Assembly: GCA_963739995.1 (NCBI GenBank)
Contig: CAVUCH010000005.1
Location: 124,001-188,000, forward strand
Direction of reading: 5' to 3'
Source of the DNA: CAVUCH01 sp963739995
Lineage (GTDB): Bacteria > Acidobacteriota > Vicinamibacteria > Vicinamibacterales > JAENWD01
DNA: 64,000 nucleotides
Every line of letters begins with the position of its first letter. Position 1 is the stretch's first letter. Under the pieces are notes generated by a model. It was not told the origin of the DNA. It saw nothing but the letters and a program-made list of their open reading frames with translations, and did not search any database. A program made the position numbers and the translations under genes. Positions 24,552-33,021 of the stretch are shown here, in pieces.

Positions 24552-27242
24552 CCTGGCTGCGTCGGCTGGTGCGGCGGACGCACGCGGAGGCGGAGCTGGC
24601 GGCAGAACTGCGCGATCATCTCGAGCGCCGTGTGACGGAGCTCGTCCAGGATGGGGTGGAGGAGGCCGAAGCGCGGCGCCTCGCCGCGCTGGAATTGGGC
24701 GGGATCGAACAACTGAAAGAAGATTGCCGCGATGCCCGTGGCACCCGGTGGGCGCACGACCTCGCCCACGATCTGCGGTACGGCGTCCGGGTGCTGGCAC
24801 GGACGCCCGTGTTTACGGCGGTGGCCGTGCTGTCGCTGGCGCTCGGCATCGGCGCGAACTCCGCCATCTTCTCCATGGTCAACGGGCTTCTGCTGCGATC
24901 GCTGCCTGTGCGGGAGCCTTCACGGCTCGTGCTGCTGGATGGCGGATCGTGGACGAATCCGTTGTGGGAACAGGTGCGGGACCGTCGCGCGTCCTTCGCG
25001 GAGGGAGCCGCGGCGTGGGGTACGGAGCGTTTCGACCTCGCTCGCGGCGGCCAGTCGGAGTTCGTGGACGGCCTGTACGCGAGCGGCGCCTACTTCGAGA
25101 CCCTCGGCGTGCGCGCGATCCTGGGGCGTACCTTCTCGACAGCCGATGATCGGCGCGGCGGCGGACCCGACGGTCCTGTGGCGGTCATCAGCTATCGATG
25201 GTGGCAGTCTCGCTTTGGCGGTGCTGCCGACATCATCGGACGCCCGCTCTCGCTGAACCGCGCACGCTTCACGATCATCGGCGTGACGCCGCCCGGATTT
25301 CTCGGCCCCGTCGTGGGCCGTGCGTTCGACGTCACGGTGCCGCTCGGCACCATCGACCTGTTTCGCGACGGCCCGGAGAACGCCCTCGACTCGCGTTCGT
25401 GGTGGTGGCTCGACATCATGCTGCGCCTCAAGCCGGGCGAGACCATCGACCAGGCCACTCGCGCGTTGCGCGGGTTGCAGCCGCAGATCCGCGAGGCCAC
25501 GATGCCCCAGGACTGGCGGGTTCAGGACCGGGACTCCTACCTGCGCGACGGGTTCAGGCTGGTCGGCGCCGCAGCCGGACCGTCGGAGCTCCGGAAGGAG
25601 TACGAGCGGCCGTTGCTGACCCTGATGGCGGTGGTGGGCCTCGTGCTGTTCATTGCATGCGCAAACATCGCCAACCTGCTGCTCGCCCGCGCCACAGCGC
25701 GGCGGCACGAGCTGACGATGCGCCGGGCTCTCGGAGCGTCGGGATTCCGTCTGGCGCGGCAGTTGCTCGCGGAGAGTCTGCTGCTCTCCGCCGCCGGTGC
25801 GGTCATCGGCCTCGTCTTCGCCCGGTGGGGTACGAGCCTGCTGGTCGCCCAGCTGTCCACGTTCCGCGCGGTCGTGACTCTCGATGTGCCTCTCGACTGG
25901 CGCGTGCTGGCGCTTCACGGCGGGAGTCACGATCATGACCGCGCTCGTCTTCGGAATCGCGCCCGCACTCCGCGCCGCACGCGTCGATCCGAACGATGCC
26001 CTCAAGCAGCAGGGCCGTTCTCTCACCGGGGACGGCCGGCGGGGTCTCGCGACCGCTCTGGTCATCGCACAGGTGGCCCTTTCGCTCGTGCTGGTCGTCG
26101 CGGCAGGCCTGTTCGTGCGCACCTTTGCGATGCTGGCTACCGTGGACACGGGATTCGACCGGGATCCCGTGCTCATCGTGACGGTCGACGCGCAGCACAC
26201 AAAGATCGCTCCAGCCGACCGTGTGGCGTTCTTCGACCGCCTCCGCAATGCGGCGGCTACGGTCCCCGGCGTTGCGCATGCCGGGGCGTCGTTTCTCACG
26301 CCCGCGAGCGGGATGGGCTGGAACAGCCCCTTCGAGAGCCAGGACACCGCTGATCTTCCCGAGCAGGAGCGCGTGGTGTGGGTCAACGCCGTCAGCCCCG
26401 GCTACTTCAAGGCGTTCGGAACCGTGGTGCTCGAGGGCCGCGACTTCAACGACGGCGACCGGGCAGGATCGGCGCGCGTCGCGATCGTCAACCAGGCATT
26501 CGTGCGGAAGTACATCAAGGGGCCGAGCGCACTCGGCCACGCGTTCACGCGCGAAGGCCCGCCGGGCAGTCAGCCCACCCGATTTGAAGTGATCGGCGTG
26601 GTCGAAGACGCGGTGTACCGATCGCCGCGGGATGGAAAGCCGCCGACGGTCTATCTGGCGCTGCAGCAGCGTTCCGCCGCGTCCGGCGACCCGATCGGCG
26701 CCTCCGTGAACATCGTCGTGCGGACCGCGGGTACTGGTTCGCCGATGCTCCTGTCGAAGAGCCTGGCAGACGCACTGGCGGGAATCGAACCGTCGGTGTC
26801 GCTCACCTTCCGTCCGCTCGCTGAACAGTTCGACGCGCTCTTCGTTCGCGAGCGGCTGGTAGCGGTGCTCGCGGCATTCTTCGGCGGCCTCGCGCTGCTC
26901 ATGGCCGCAATCGGCCTCTACGGCGTGACCGCGTATGCCGTCAGCTGCCGCCGGACAGAGATCGGTGTGCGCATGGCGCTCGGCGCGGACGCCGCGCGCG
27001 TCGTGCGCCTCGTGCTCAGTCGCGTGGCGTGGATGGCGGGCGCCGGTGTCGCGCTCGGCCTGGTGCTCAGCCTGTGGGCGGCACGCTTCGTCAGCAGCCT
27101 TCTCTACGGCCTCGAAGCCGGCGACACCGCCACGCTGGCAGGCGCGGCCACTGTGCTCGCGATGGTCGCGGCGCTCGCGGCCTGGCTGCCGGCGCGGCGC
27201 GCCGCACGCATCGATCCCGCCGAGGTGCTGCGGAACGGGTGA
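24548..27242 (+). pseudogene. ADOP-type MacB-like ABC permease, frameshifted
   Basis: Acidobacterial duplicated orphan permease of about 897 residues if read through one frameshift. N-terminal cytoplasmic helices, a MacB-like periplasmic domain, and membrane segments ending in two FtsX modules are all present. Frame one runs to ...DWRVLALHGG and is lost at about 25911-25914; removing one base restores ...DWRVLAFTAGVTIMTALVFG, and the second frame is open to 27242 with a normal C-terminus (ARIDPAEVLRNG). Everything but one base is intact, so this is either a recent lesion or a sequencing error. Overlaps PadR by 4 bases. Confidence 0.85.
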
Positions 27243-27411
27243 CTAATCACAGCGCGGCGGCCTGCCCGGCGTGTTGATGCACGGGATCGCCGCACGGGTA
27301 CTCGTAGATCCTTTTCGCGGTCCGTCATCGTGCTGAAGACCGGCCGCGGCATCAGCTGCAGCAGATCGCCGTGCTCCTCGCGGGCATTCGGCGGTCCGTA
27401 GTGCCGGTGTA
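27243..27411 (-). pseudogene. Decayed 3' end of a cytochrome-c-like gene
   Basis: The short gap after the ADOP gene holds, on -, pieces of a common acidobacterial cytochrome-c-like C-terminus spread over different frames: EEHGDLLQLMPRPVFSTMTDRE, then R-IYEY, then AIPCINTPGRPPRCD and a TAG stop at 27243-27245. Joined, they resemble the usual ending LQ-MPWP-F--MTD-DL-AIYEYL-AIPCI. At least two frameshifts and loss of the 5' part show that it is a relic. The family assignment is from memory of such endings. Confidence 0.5.
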
Positions 27412-27428
27412 GAGGCGGCACGCCACCG

Positions 27429-28661
27429 TCAGATTCGCAGGAAGATCTTCCTCCGGTACATCCAGTACAGAATCGCCCAGAAGACGAGCAGAACCGCAGC
27501 CCCCCGCAGCACGGGCTCGAACGGCGCCCCAAGCACCAGGAACGGAGCGCGTCCGACGTGGGTGACCAGAGCCGTCGCCACGAAGTGCTCGAGCGTCCAG
27601 CTCATGACATAGATCGCGATCGAGTTGGCGCCGATCACGAGGAGCGGAAAGGCCCATCGCTTCCACCCCTTCACCTCTACGAGCGCGTAGAAGACAGCGA
27701 GCATCAGGACGACCAGCCCGCCGCTATACAGCGTGTACGAGGAGGTCCAGATCCGCTTGATGATCGGGCTGACGTGCAGCCATTGCAGGACGAGCCCGGC
27801 CAGCGTCAGGGCAATTCCAGAGACAATCAGCCCGTTCAGTTTGTCCCGCACCGCGCGTGGGGTCTTCAACCACATCCCCGACCACATGCCGAGCATCATC
27901 GTGGCGAGCGTGGGGATGAAGCTCAACGTAGACCACCCGCCCTCGTTGAACCGGAACGGCTCCTCACGCGGAAACAGGTTCAGGAGCCACACGTCGAATG
28001 CCCAGGACAGGTTCGAGTTCTTGTTGAAGTGCGCGCGGAAACCCGAGTAGAGGTGCGGCCAGTCGGCGGGTACGCCGACGCTGGCGTAATCGAAGCCGGT
28101 CGGCGGCAGGGGATAAAGCGCAAACGCCGCCCAGAACCCGGCGAGGATTGCGACGAACACGGCGACCTGCACTCGCAGCGACGCGAACGCGATGAGGAAC
28201 AGGCCCGTGTACCCGAGCCCGATCTGCGTGAGCGTGTCTTCGAACGTCCAGTACGTCTGCTTGTGACTCATCGAGCGCAGGAAGATGCCGAGCATGATCA
28301 GCATCACGCTGCGCCAGACGGCGTGGCCCAGCATCTTTCGAAAGCTCTCGCCCCTGCCGCGACGACTCGCAATGGAGAACGGGAGCGACGCTCCGGCAAG
28401 GAACGAGAATGCCGGCTGAATGAGATCGTGGAGCGAACACCCCTGCCACGGCACGTGCGTGGTGTTGAACGCGACCCATCCCCAGAAACGGCTCCCCGGG
28501 AACGCCTCCCGCAATGTCCACAGATGCATCGCCTCCGCGAGCATCAGGAACATCACGAATCCGCGGAACACATCGATGGACAGCACCCGCGTCACGGCGG
28601 GAGCTCCAGCAGACGGCGGGTGGGATATCGTCGTGGTCACGGGTCCGGTCGCGCTCGGCAT
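27429..28661 (-). CDS. DUF5009/HGSNAT-like membrane acyltransferase
   Basis: A 410-residue polytopic membrane protein with about ten hydrophobic segments. RVLSIDVFRGFVMFLM after the cytoplasmic N-terminus and HDLIQPAFSFLAGASLPFS in the third segment are typical of the DUF5009 / heparan-alpha-glucosaminide N-acetyltransferase group, which move acetyl groups across membranes to sugars. A role in modifying exported glycans is likely by family. Start ATG at 28661 lies 9 bases after TAGAAT on the minus strand and lacks a Shine-Dalgarno. It follows the VWA operon in the same direction, separated by a strong hairpin. Confidence 0.85.
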   Translation of the reverse strand: MPSATGPVTTTISHPPSAGAPAVTRVLSIDVFRGFVMFLMLAEAMHLWTLREAFPGSRFWGWVAFNTTHVPWQGCSLHDLIQPAFSFLAGASLPFSIASRRGRGESFRKMLGHAVWRSVMLIMLGIFLRSMSHKQTYWTFEDTLTQIGLGYTGLFLIAFASLRVQVAVFVAILAGFWAAFALYPLPPTGFDYASVGVPADWPHLYSGFRAHFNKNSNLSWAFDVWLLNLFPREEPFRFNEGGWSTLSFIPTLATMMLGMWSGMWLKTPRAVRDKLNGLIVSGIALTLAGLVLQWLHVSPIIKRIWTSSYTLYSGGLVVLMLAVFYALVEVKGWKRWAFPLLVIGANSIAIYVMSWTLEHFVATALVTHVGRAPFLVLGAPFEPVLRGAAVLLVFWAILYWMYRRKIFLRI

Positions 28662-28670
28662 GATGTCGGC

Positions 28671-28676
28671 ATTCTA
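28671..28676 (-). promoter_or_regulatory. Candidate -10 box (TAGAAT) of DUF5009 gene
   Basis: TAGAAT on the minus strand sits 9 bases before the ATG at 28661, directly after a hairpin that could end the upstream operon. Fits the leaderless pattern of the window. Confidence 0.5.
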
Positions 28677-28681
28677 CCTTT

Positions 28682-28723
28682 GCGCGCCGCAGGGGCCGTC
28701 CGGGCCTGCCCGCCGCGGCGCGC
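28682..28723 (-). terminator. Candidate terminator hairpin of VWA operon
   Basis: GCGCGCCGC (28682-28690) pairs perfectly with GCGGCGCGC (28715-28723), and the 24-base loop contains further GGCC/GGCC pairing. It lies downstream of the VWA operon and upstream of the next gene's promoter. On the minus strand it is followed by AAA rather than a T-run, so it may act with Rho or as a barrier. Confidence 0.4.
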
Positions 28724-28909
28724 CCCGCACCGGCATCCAGGGAACAGCGGGGGTCCGGCGTGCGAGGCGGATGACTGCAGCACCAGCACGGCCTCGTTCA
28801 ACAGACACGTATCCCTTTCCAAAGACGCGCGAGGGCTGGCCGACGTTGACAGGCGGCTCGAGGCCGGTCAGCACGCAAACCGCCTGCGAACACCGGCGAT
28901 CGGTGAAGC

Positions 28910-31870
28910 CTACCGAGGGGCTGCCGCAGACACCCACGTTTCGACGAGAGCCAGTGAAGGTCCGCCACGGGTTCGGTACGCGTCGGCGAACCGGGTCATC
29001 CGCTCGCGGTCCTGTTCAGAGCTGACAATCGGTTCGTTGTTCGTAAAGGCCTCGTACAACACGAGCAGTCCGAGCGCGAGCAGCGGCTCGTCCTCGATAT
29101 CCGACGCGATGACGTCTTCGATGGCCTCGAGCCCCTCCACGTAGCGACCCGCGGCGATCGCGGCTGTCGCGAACTGCCGGTTCACCTCGTTGTCGTCGGG
29201 CCAGCGGGTGCGGGCGGCGTCGAGCACCTGGAAGGCCTCGTCGCCACGGCCCTGGCGCAGCAACGCGTCCGCGAGCAATGTGTGAACAGCGACCGCGTCG
29301 TCCAGCCGGATCAGCGCGGTGCGCCATGCGCCGGCTGCTTCGCGATCCCTTCCGCCGGCGGCGTAGCACGCTCCCAGATAGACCATGGCTGGATAGAAGT
29401 CCGGCGACGCGCGGAGTGCGTCGCGGAATTCGTTCGCCGCTTCGTCGAGCTTCTGCTCCGCGAGTAGCGACAACCCTCTGAGAAATGCGGCCGCTGCAGG
29501 CGCCTGGGACCTGACGGCATCGGGCATGAGGAGCTCGCGGGTGCCGGCCGTGCGCGCCTGGACGAGAAGCTGCTGGATCGCCGGGGCGGAGGCATCGGGC
29601 CGCGCGGCCACACGATCGAGGAACGCCCCGAGCACGTGCGGTTCCATGACGCGCGCTACCGCGAACTGCGGAAGGGCGCCCGCTGCACGCGACGCCAGGT
29701 GTGCTGGAACGGGCCGTGCGGCGGCTCCGCCAGCGGGCGGCGCCGCCTCCGAAGTCCCCGACGCTCCACTGATTTCAAACGTGCGCCGCATGTGCCCGAT
29801 TGCATTGCCTCCCGAAGAAACCGTCGCGCGCGCGACGTATCGTCCGGGCGGGAGCAGCCGCACATCGGCCACTCCCTCGGCGAGAACGGCGCCGCGCTCC
29901 TGGTCCATCGACACGTTCGCGAATGACTGCACGAGTGCGGGGCCGTCCGGCGCGGCCGCAATCTCGAACACGACGTCCGTGCCTTCGACCGAGCCGCCCT
30001 CCCCTGCGAGATCGAGTTGCAGGCCCAATCGATCGTTCTGGTTGACGCCTTCGAGGGCCACCGACGGCTCTCCTGCCTGCGCCGCGGGCATGCGCACGAG
30101 CAGCGGACCGAAACCGAACAGCCGCCCGAGCGGCACCTTGTATGCCTCCGCGCGATGATCCACCGAGCCCACGTGACCCGCATTGTCCATGACCGCGAAC
30201 CGCACCGTGTAACTGCCGGGCGACACGGGCACGTTGACCGAGAAGGGCAGTCGATCGCCGGTTGCGGTGCCGAGCTGCTGTTCACCCGAGATGACCTCCC
30301 GGCCCTGCTGATCGCGCAGCCCGACCCTGAAGGTGGTCTCTCCATTCGCGAGCCGCGAAGCTTCCCCGGCCAGCACCAGCTTCAGTCTGGAGGGATCCTC
30401 CCGATCTGGGGCGACATAGCTCGTGATCCGCAAGCCGATGCCGGTCGCGGGGGTTGGCGACGTCACGGCGGCATTCAGCCGCGCGCTCCTGTCGCGGTCT
30501 TCGTACGTGCGCACGTCGAAAATGGCACGTGCGCGGACGGCCGTGTTGTCCCGCGACACCTGGACCTTCAGCGGCCGCTCCTTGCCATCCAAATCGCCGG
30601 GTGTCCTCTCGACGCCGAGCCGGTAGTAGCCCGCCAACTCCCGGGAGAGCCGCTCGAACGCGGACTGGGCGCCGACGTCCACCCGATATGACGCTCCTCC
30701 CGTCATGCCGGCGAGCGTCTCGAGCGGCCAACCCAGAATGCGCTCGTCAGCGCTCGGTGACGCCGACATCGTGCGTCTGGTAGCCGAAACGCTCGAAGCG
30801 GGAACGAAGAACGTGAACAACGTGGTTCTCGCCGAGGCGGCATCCGCAGCGACGCTGGACAACCACGACATCTGATCGCGCTCGTCGAGCGGCAGGCCGC
30901 CCGAAATGAGGACCACCATCTTGTCGCCGCCAACCCGCGCAAGCGTCGTCAGAACCTGCCGCAGTGCGGTCAGGCTCGTCAGCGACGTGGCCTGAGCGGA
31001 TCGCCAGGCAGCGTCAGCCTGCATCTGAATATTTCGCAGGCACTGGTTGCCCGAGGAGATGCCAAACGCGCTCGCCCCTCCTCCGCCCCCGCCGACGCCC
31101 GCAGGCGCCTGCCCACCTCCCCCACCTCCCCCGCCGCCTCCGCTGGCACCGCCACCGGACGGATTTCCGCCGCCGCCGCTTCCCCCGCCGCTGCCCTGCC
31201 CGCCGCCGCCGCTGGCTGCGGTGCCACCGCCGGCTCCGGCTGAAGTGCCCGAACTGCCGCACTCCCGCTCAGCGACACTCTGGAGCGCGAAAGTGTTCCG
31301 GGTGGCGATGTCGTGTGCTTCGGCCAGGCTGCCGCCCTCCCACACGGAGTCGCGGTGCGCGAGGCCGCCGATGCGCTGCAACTCCGCGTGGACACGGTCA
31401 TGCGCCCATGTGAGCTCGACCTTCGGACCGACGGGCATCACGACCAGGGCAGACCGGTCTCCGGGTGTGAGCCGCCCGAACAACCCGGATGCGGCGGCGC
31501 CGACCTGACGGGTGCTGCCGGGCTCGAGCGTGTTCTGATCGACAACGAACACGAACGTACGGCCCCCGCGAGCGCCCTCGTTCGTGCTGACCGGCACCGC
31601 GTCGGCATCAGACGAGCGCTGCGGGCCGGGCGTCCACTCCACGAAGTCAGCGGAGACCACACGGCGCGGCCGGCCCGCTACGGACACGACGAAGTCGTCT
31701 GCCTGGAGGCCGCGGATCGGCCGGCCCTGGTGGTCCAGGACCGTTGCGTCCACGGTGACCAACTCGATGCCGGTGCGAAATGGCGGCTGCTCGGGCGGGG
31801 CCTGCTGCGCCGTCATCGTTGGCGCCCAGCAGAGAAGGACGAGCCCTGTCAGCATGCGGGCCTTCTTCAT
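28910..31870 (-). CDS. VWFA-related acidobacterial protein with TPR and Gly-rich insert
   Basis: A 986-residue exported protein. Signal peptide at about 1-22 (LTGLVLLCWAPTMTAQQ), then the acidobacterial VWFA-related N-terminal block (FRTGIELVTVDATVLDHQ). The metal site is degenerate: DQNTL in place of D-x-S-x-S. A Gly/Ser-rich stretch of about 60 residues (about 207-268) interrupts the VWA domain and is bracketed by Cys residues. Beta-rich domains and TPR repeats fill the C-terminal third. The frame opens at 31972, but the ATG at 31870 overlaps the upstream stop by 4 bases and begins a signal peptide. Probably a periplasmic adhesion or scaffold protein. Confidence 0.85.
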   Translation of the reverse strand: MKKARMLTGLVLLCWAPTMTAQQAPPEQPPFRTGIELVTVDATVLDHQGRPIRGLQADDFVVSVAGRPRRVVSADFVEWTPGPQRSSDADAVPVSTNEGARGGRTFVFVVDQNTLEPGSTRQVGAAASGLFGRLTPGDRSALVVMPVGPKVELTWAHDRVHAELQRIGGLAHRDSVWEGGSLAEAHDIATRNTFALQSVAERECGSSGTSAGAGGGTAASGGGGQGSGGGSGGGGNPSGGGASGGGGGGGGGGQAPAGVGGGGGGASAFGISSGNQCLRNIQMQADAAWRSAQATSLTSLTALRQVLTTLARVGGDKMVVLISGGLPLDERDQMSWLSSVAADAASARTTLFTFFVPASSVSATRRTMSASPSADERILGWPLETLAGMTGGASYRVDVGAQSAFERLSRELAGYYRLGVERTPGDLDGKERPLKVQVSRDNTAVRARAIFDVRTYEDRDRSARLNAAVTSPTPATGIGLRITSYVAPDREDPSRLKLVLAGEASRLANGETTFRVGLRDQQGREVISGEQQLGTATGDRLPFSVNVPVSPGSYTVRFAVMDNAGHVGSVDHRAEAYKVPLGRLFGFGPLLVRMPAAQAGEPSVALEGVNQNDRLGLQLDLAGEGGSVEGTDVVFEIAAAPDGPALVQSFANVSMDQERGAVLAEGVADVRLLPPGRYVARATVSSGGNAIGHMRRTFEISGASGTSEAAPPAGGAAARPVPAHLASRAAGALPQFAVARVMEPHVLGAFLDRVAARPDASAPAIQQLLVQARTAGTRELLMPDAVRSQAPAAAAFLRGLSLLAEQKLDEAANEFRDALRASPDFYPAMVYLGACYAAGGRDREAAGAWRTALIRLDDAVAVHTLLADALLRQGRGDEAFQVLDAARTRWPDDNEVNRQFATAAIAAGRYVEGLEAIEDVIASDIEDEPLLALGLLVLYEAFTNNEPIVSSEQDRERMTRFADAYRTRGGPSLALVETWVSAAAPR

Positions 31871-33021
31871 GGCGTCGCCTTTCCGGCCCTGCGGGGCCTG
31901 ACTGCCTGGTAACCGCGCCGCGCGCGCACGTCGTACTTGCCCTTCCGCACGCGCACCCGGATGCTTCGCCATGCACCATCGGCGCGGGTATTGCTGGACA
32001 CGTACGAGAGCACGTATTGATTCGACAACTCGGCGATGACGTCGCCAAAGACCGGTCCCAGTTCCTCGGTGTGCCGCGGGTAGAATGCGCGGCCTCCCGT
32101 CGACTGGGCGTAATGCTCCAGCCGCTCACGGAGGGTCGGGACGGTTGCGCCCGCGCCGAAGCCGATCGAGTACAACATCGCGTTGCCGGACTGCACGCGA
32201 GCCGCCGCCACATCCGGCGGCGTCAGGCTGTGACGGTCGTCCCCATCGGAAAAGAGGATGAGACCTTTGCGCCCCGGGGTGCGGCCGACGAGGTCGACCG
32301 CCCGAACGGTGGCGTCGTACAGGGCTGTGCCTCCCCAGGCGGTCAGCAGCCCCACGGCGTCCTCGCGCGCCCGCTGATCCTGCTCGCGCTCGGCGACGAG
32401 GAACGTGGTGTCGTTGAAGCCGATGAGTGTGGCGGCGTCGCCGGGCCGCAGCTTCGACAGCAGTTGCTTGACCGCGTCCTTTACGTCGTCGAGCGTCTTC
32501 TCCATGCTGCCGCTCACGTCGATGGCGAGCACGAGATCCAGCGGGCTGTCCTCGCTGGCAAAGGCCATGAGCTGCTGCGGGACGCCGTCCTCCAGAACCT
32601 CGAAATCCCCTCGCTGCAGTCCGCGCACGAACCTGCCGCGATCGGTGACGATGATGGGCACGAGCACCGCGTCGACGTGCGCTCGCTCGGTGTACCCGAG
32701 GTCCTTCGTCCGCACGTTGTCCGTCAGCTGGGTCCCATCCGCCAGCGTGGCCACCACGCGGACGTGATGCCCCCGCACCACCGTCCCGGGATCCCAGGTG
32801 CATCTGAACGGCGGCCGCTCCGCGGTGCACACCAGCCGGCCATCGACGAACATGCTTACGGACGTGGCCGCAGCGCCCTTGGAGACTGCCACGACGATGG
32901 GCGTTGGGCCGCTGACGACGGTCTCTTTCTCCGGCGTGGTGATCGACACCGTGTGACCCTGGTCGGCGCTCAGCAGGATCGTTCCCGTCAACGCCATCGC
33001 GGCGCCCCAGACCGGTCTCAC
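31867..33021 (-). CDS. VWA-domain exported protein with intact MIDAS
   Basis: A 384-residue acidobacterial VWFA-related protein. A signal peptide (about 1-20) and an Ig-like segment precede the family block RGDFEVLEDGVPQQLMAF. The VWA domain follows with an intact MIDAS D168-V-S-G-S-M and a later T in WGGTALYDA. It should bind Mg2+ and a protein partner in the periplasm. The GTG start at 33021 overlaps the upstream stop (GTGA); an ATG at 32997 is the alternative. It is the middle gene of a three-gene operon, and its stop overlaps the next ATG. Confidence 0.88.
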   Translation of the reverse strand: MRPVWGAAMALTGTILLSADQGHTVSITTPEKETVVSGPTPIVVAVSKGAAATSVSMFVDGRLVCTAERPPFRCTWDPGTVVRGHHVRVVATLADGTQLTDNVRTKDLGYTERAHVDAVLVPIIVTDRGRFVRGLQRGDFEVLEDGVPQQLMAFASEDSPLDLVLAIDVSGSMEKTLDDVKDAVKQLLSKLRPGDAATLIGFNDTTFLVAEREQDQRAREDAVGLLTAWGGTALYDATVRAVDLVGRTPGRKGLILFSDGDDRHSLTPPDVAAARVQSGNAMLYSIGFGAGATVPTLRERLEHYAQSTGGRAFYPRHTEELGPVFGDVIAELSNQYVLSYVSSNTRADGAWRSIRVRVRKGKYDVRARRGYQAVRPRRAGKATP

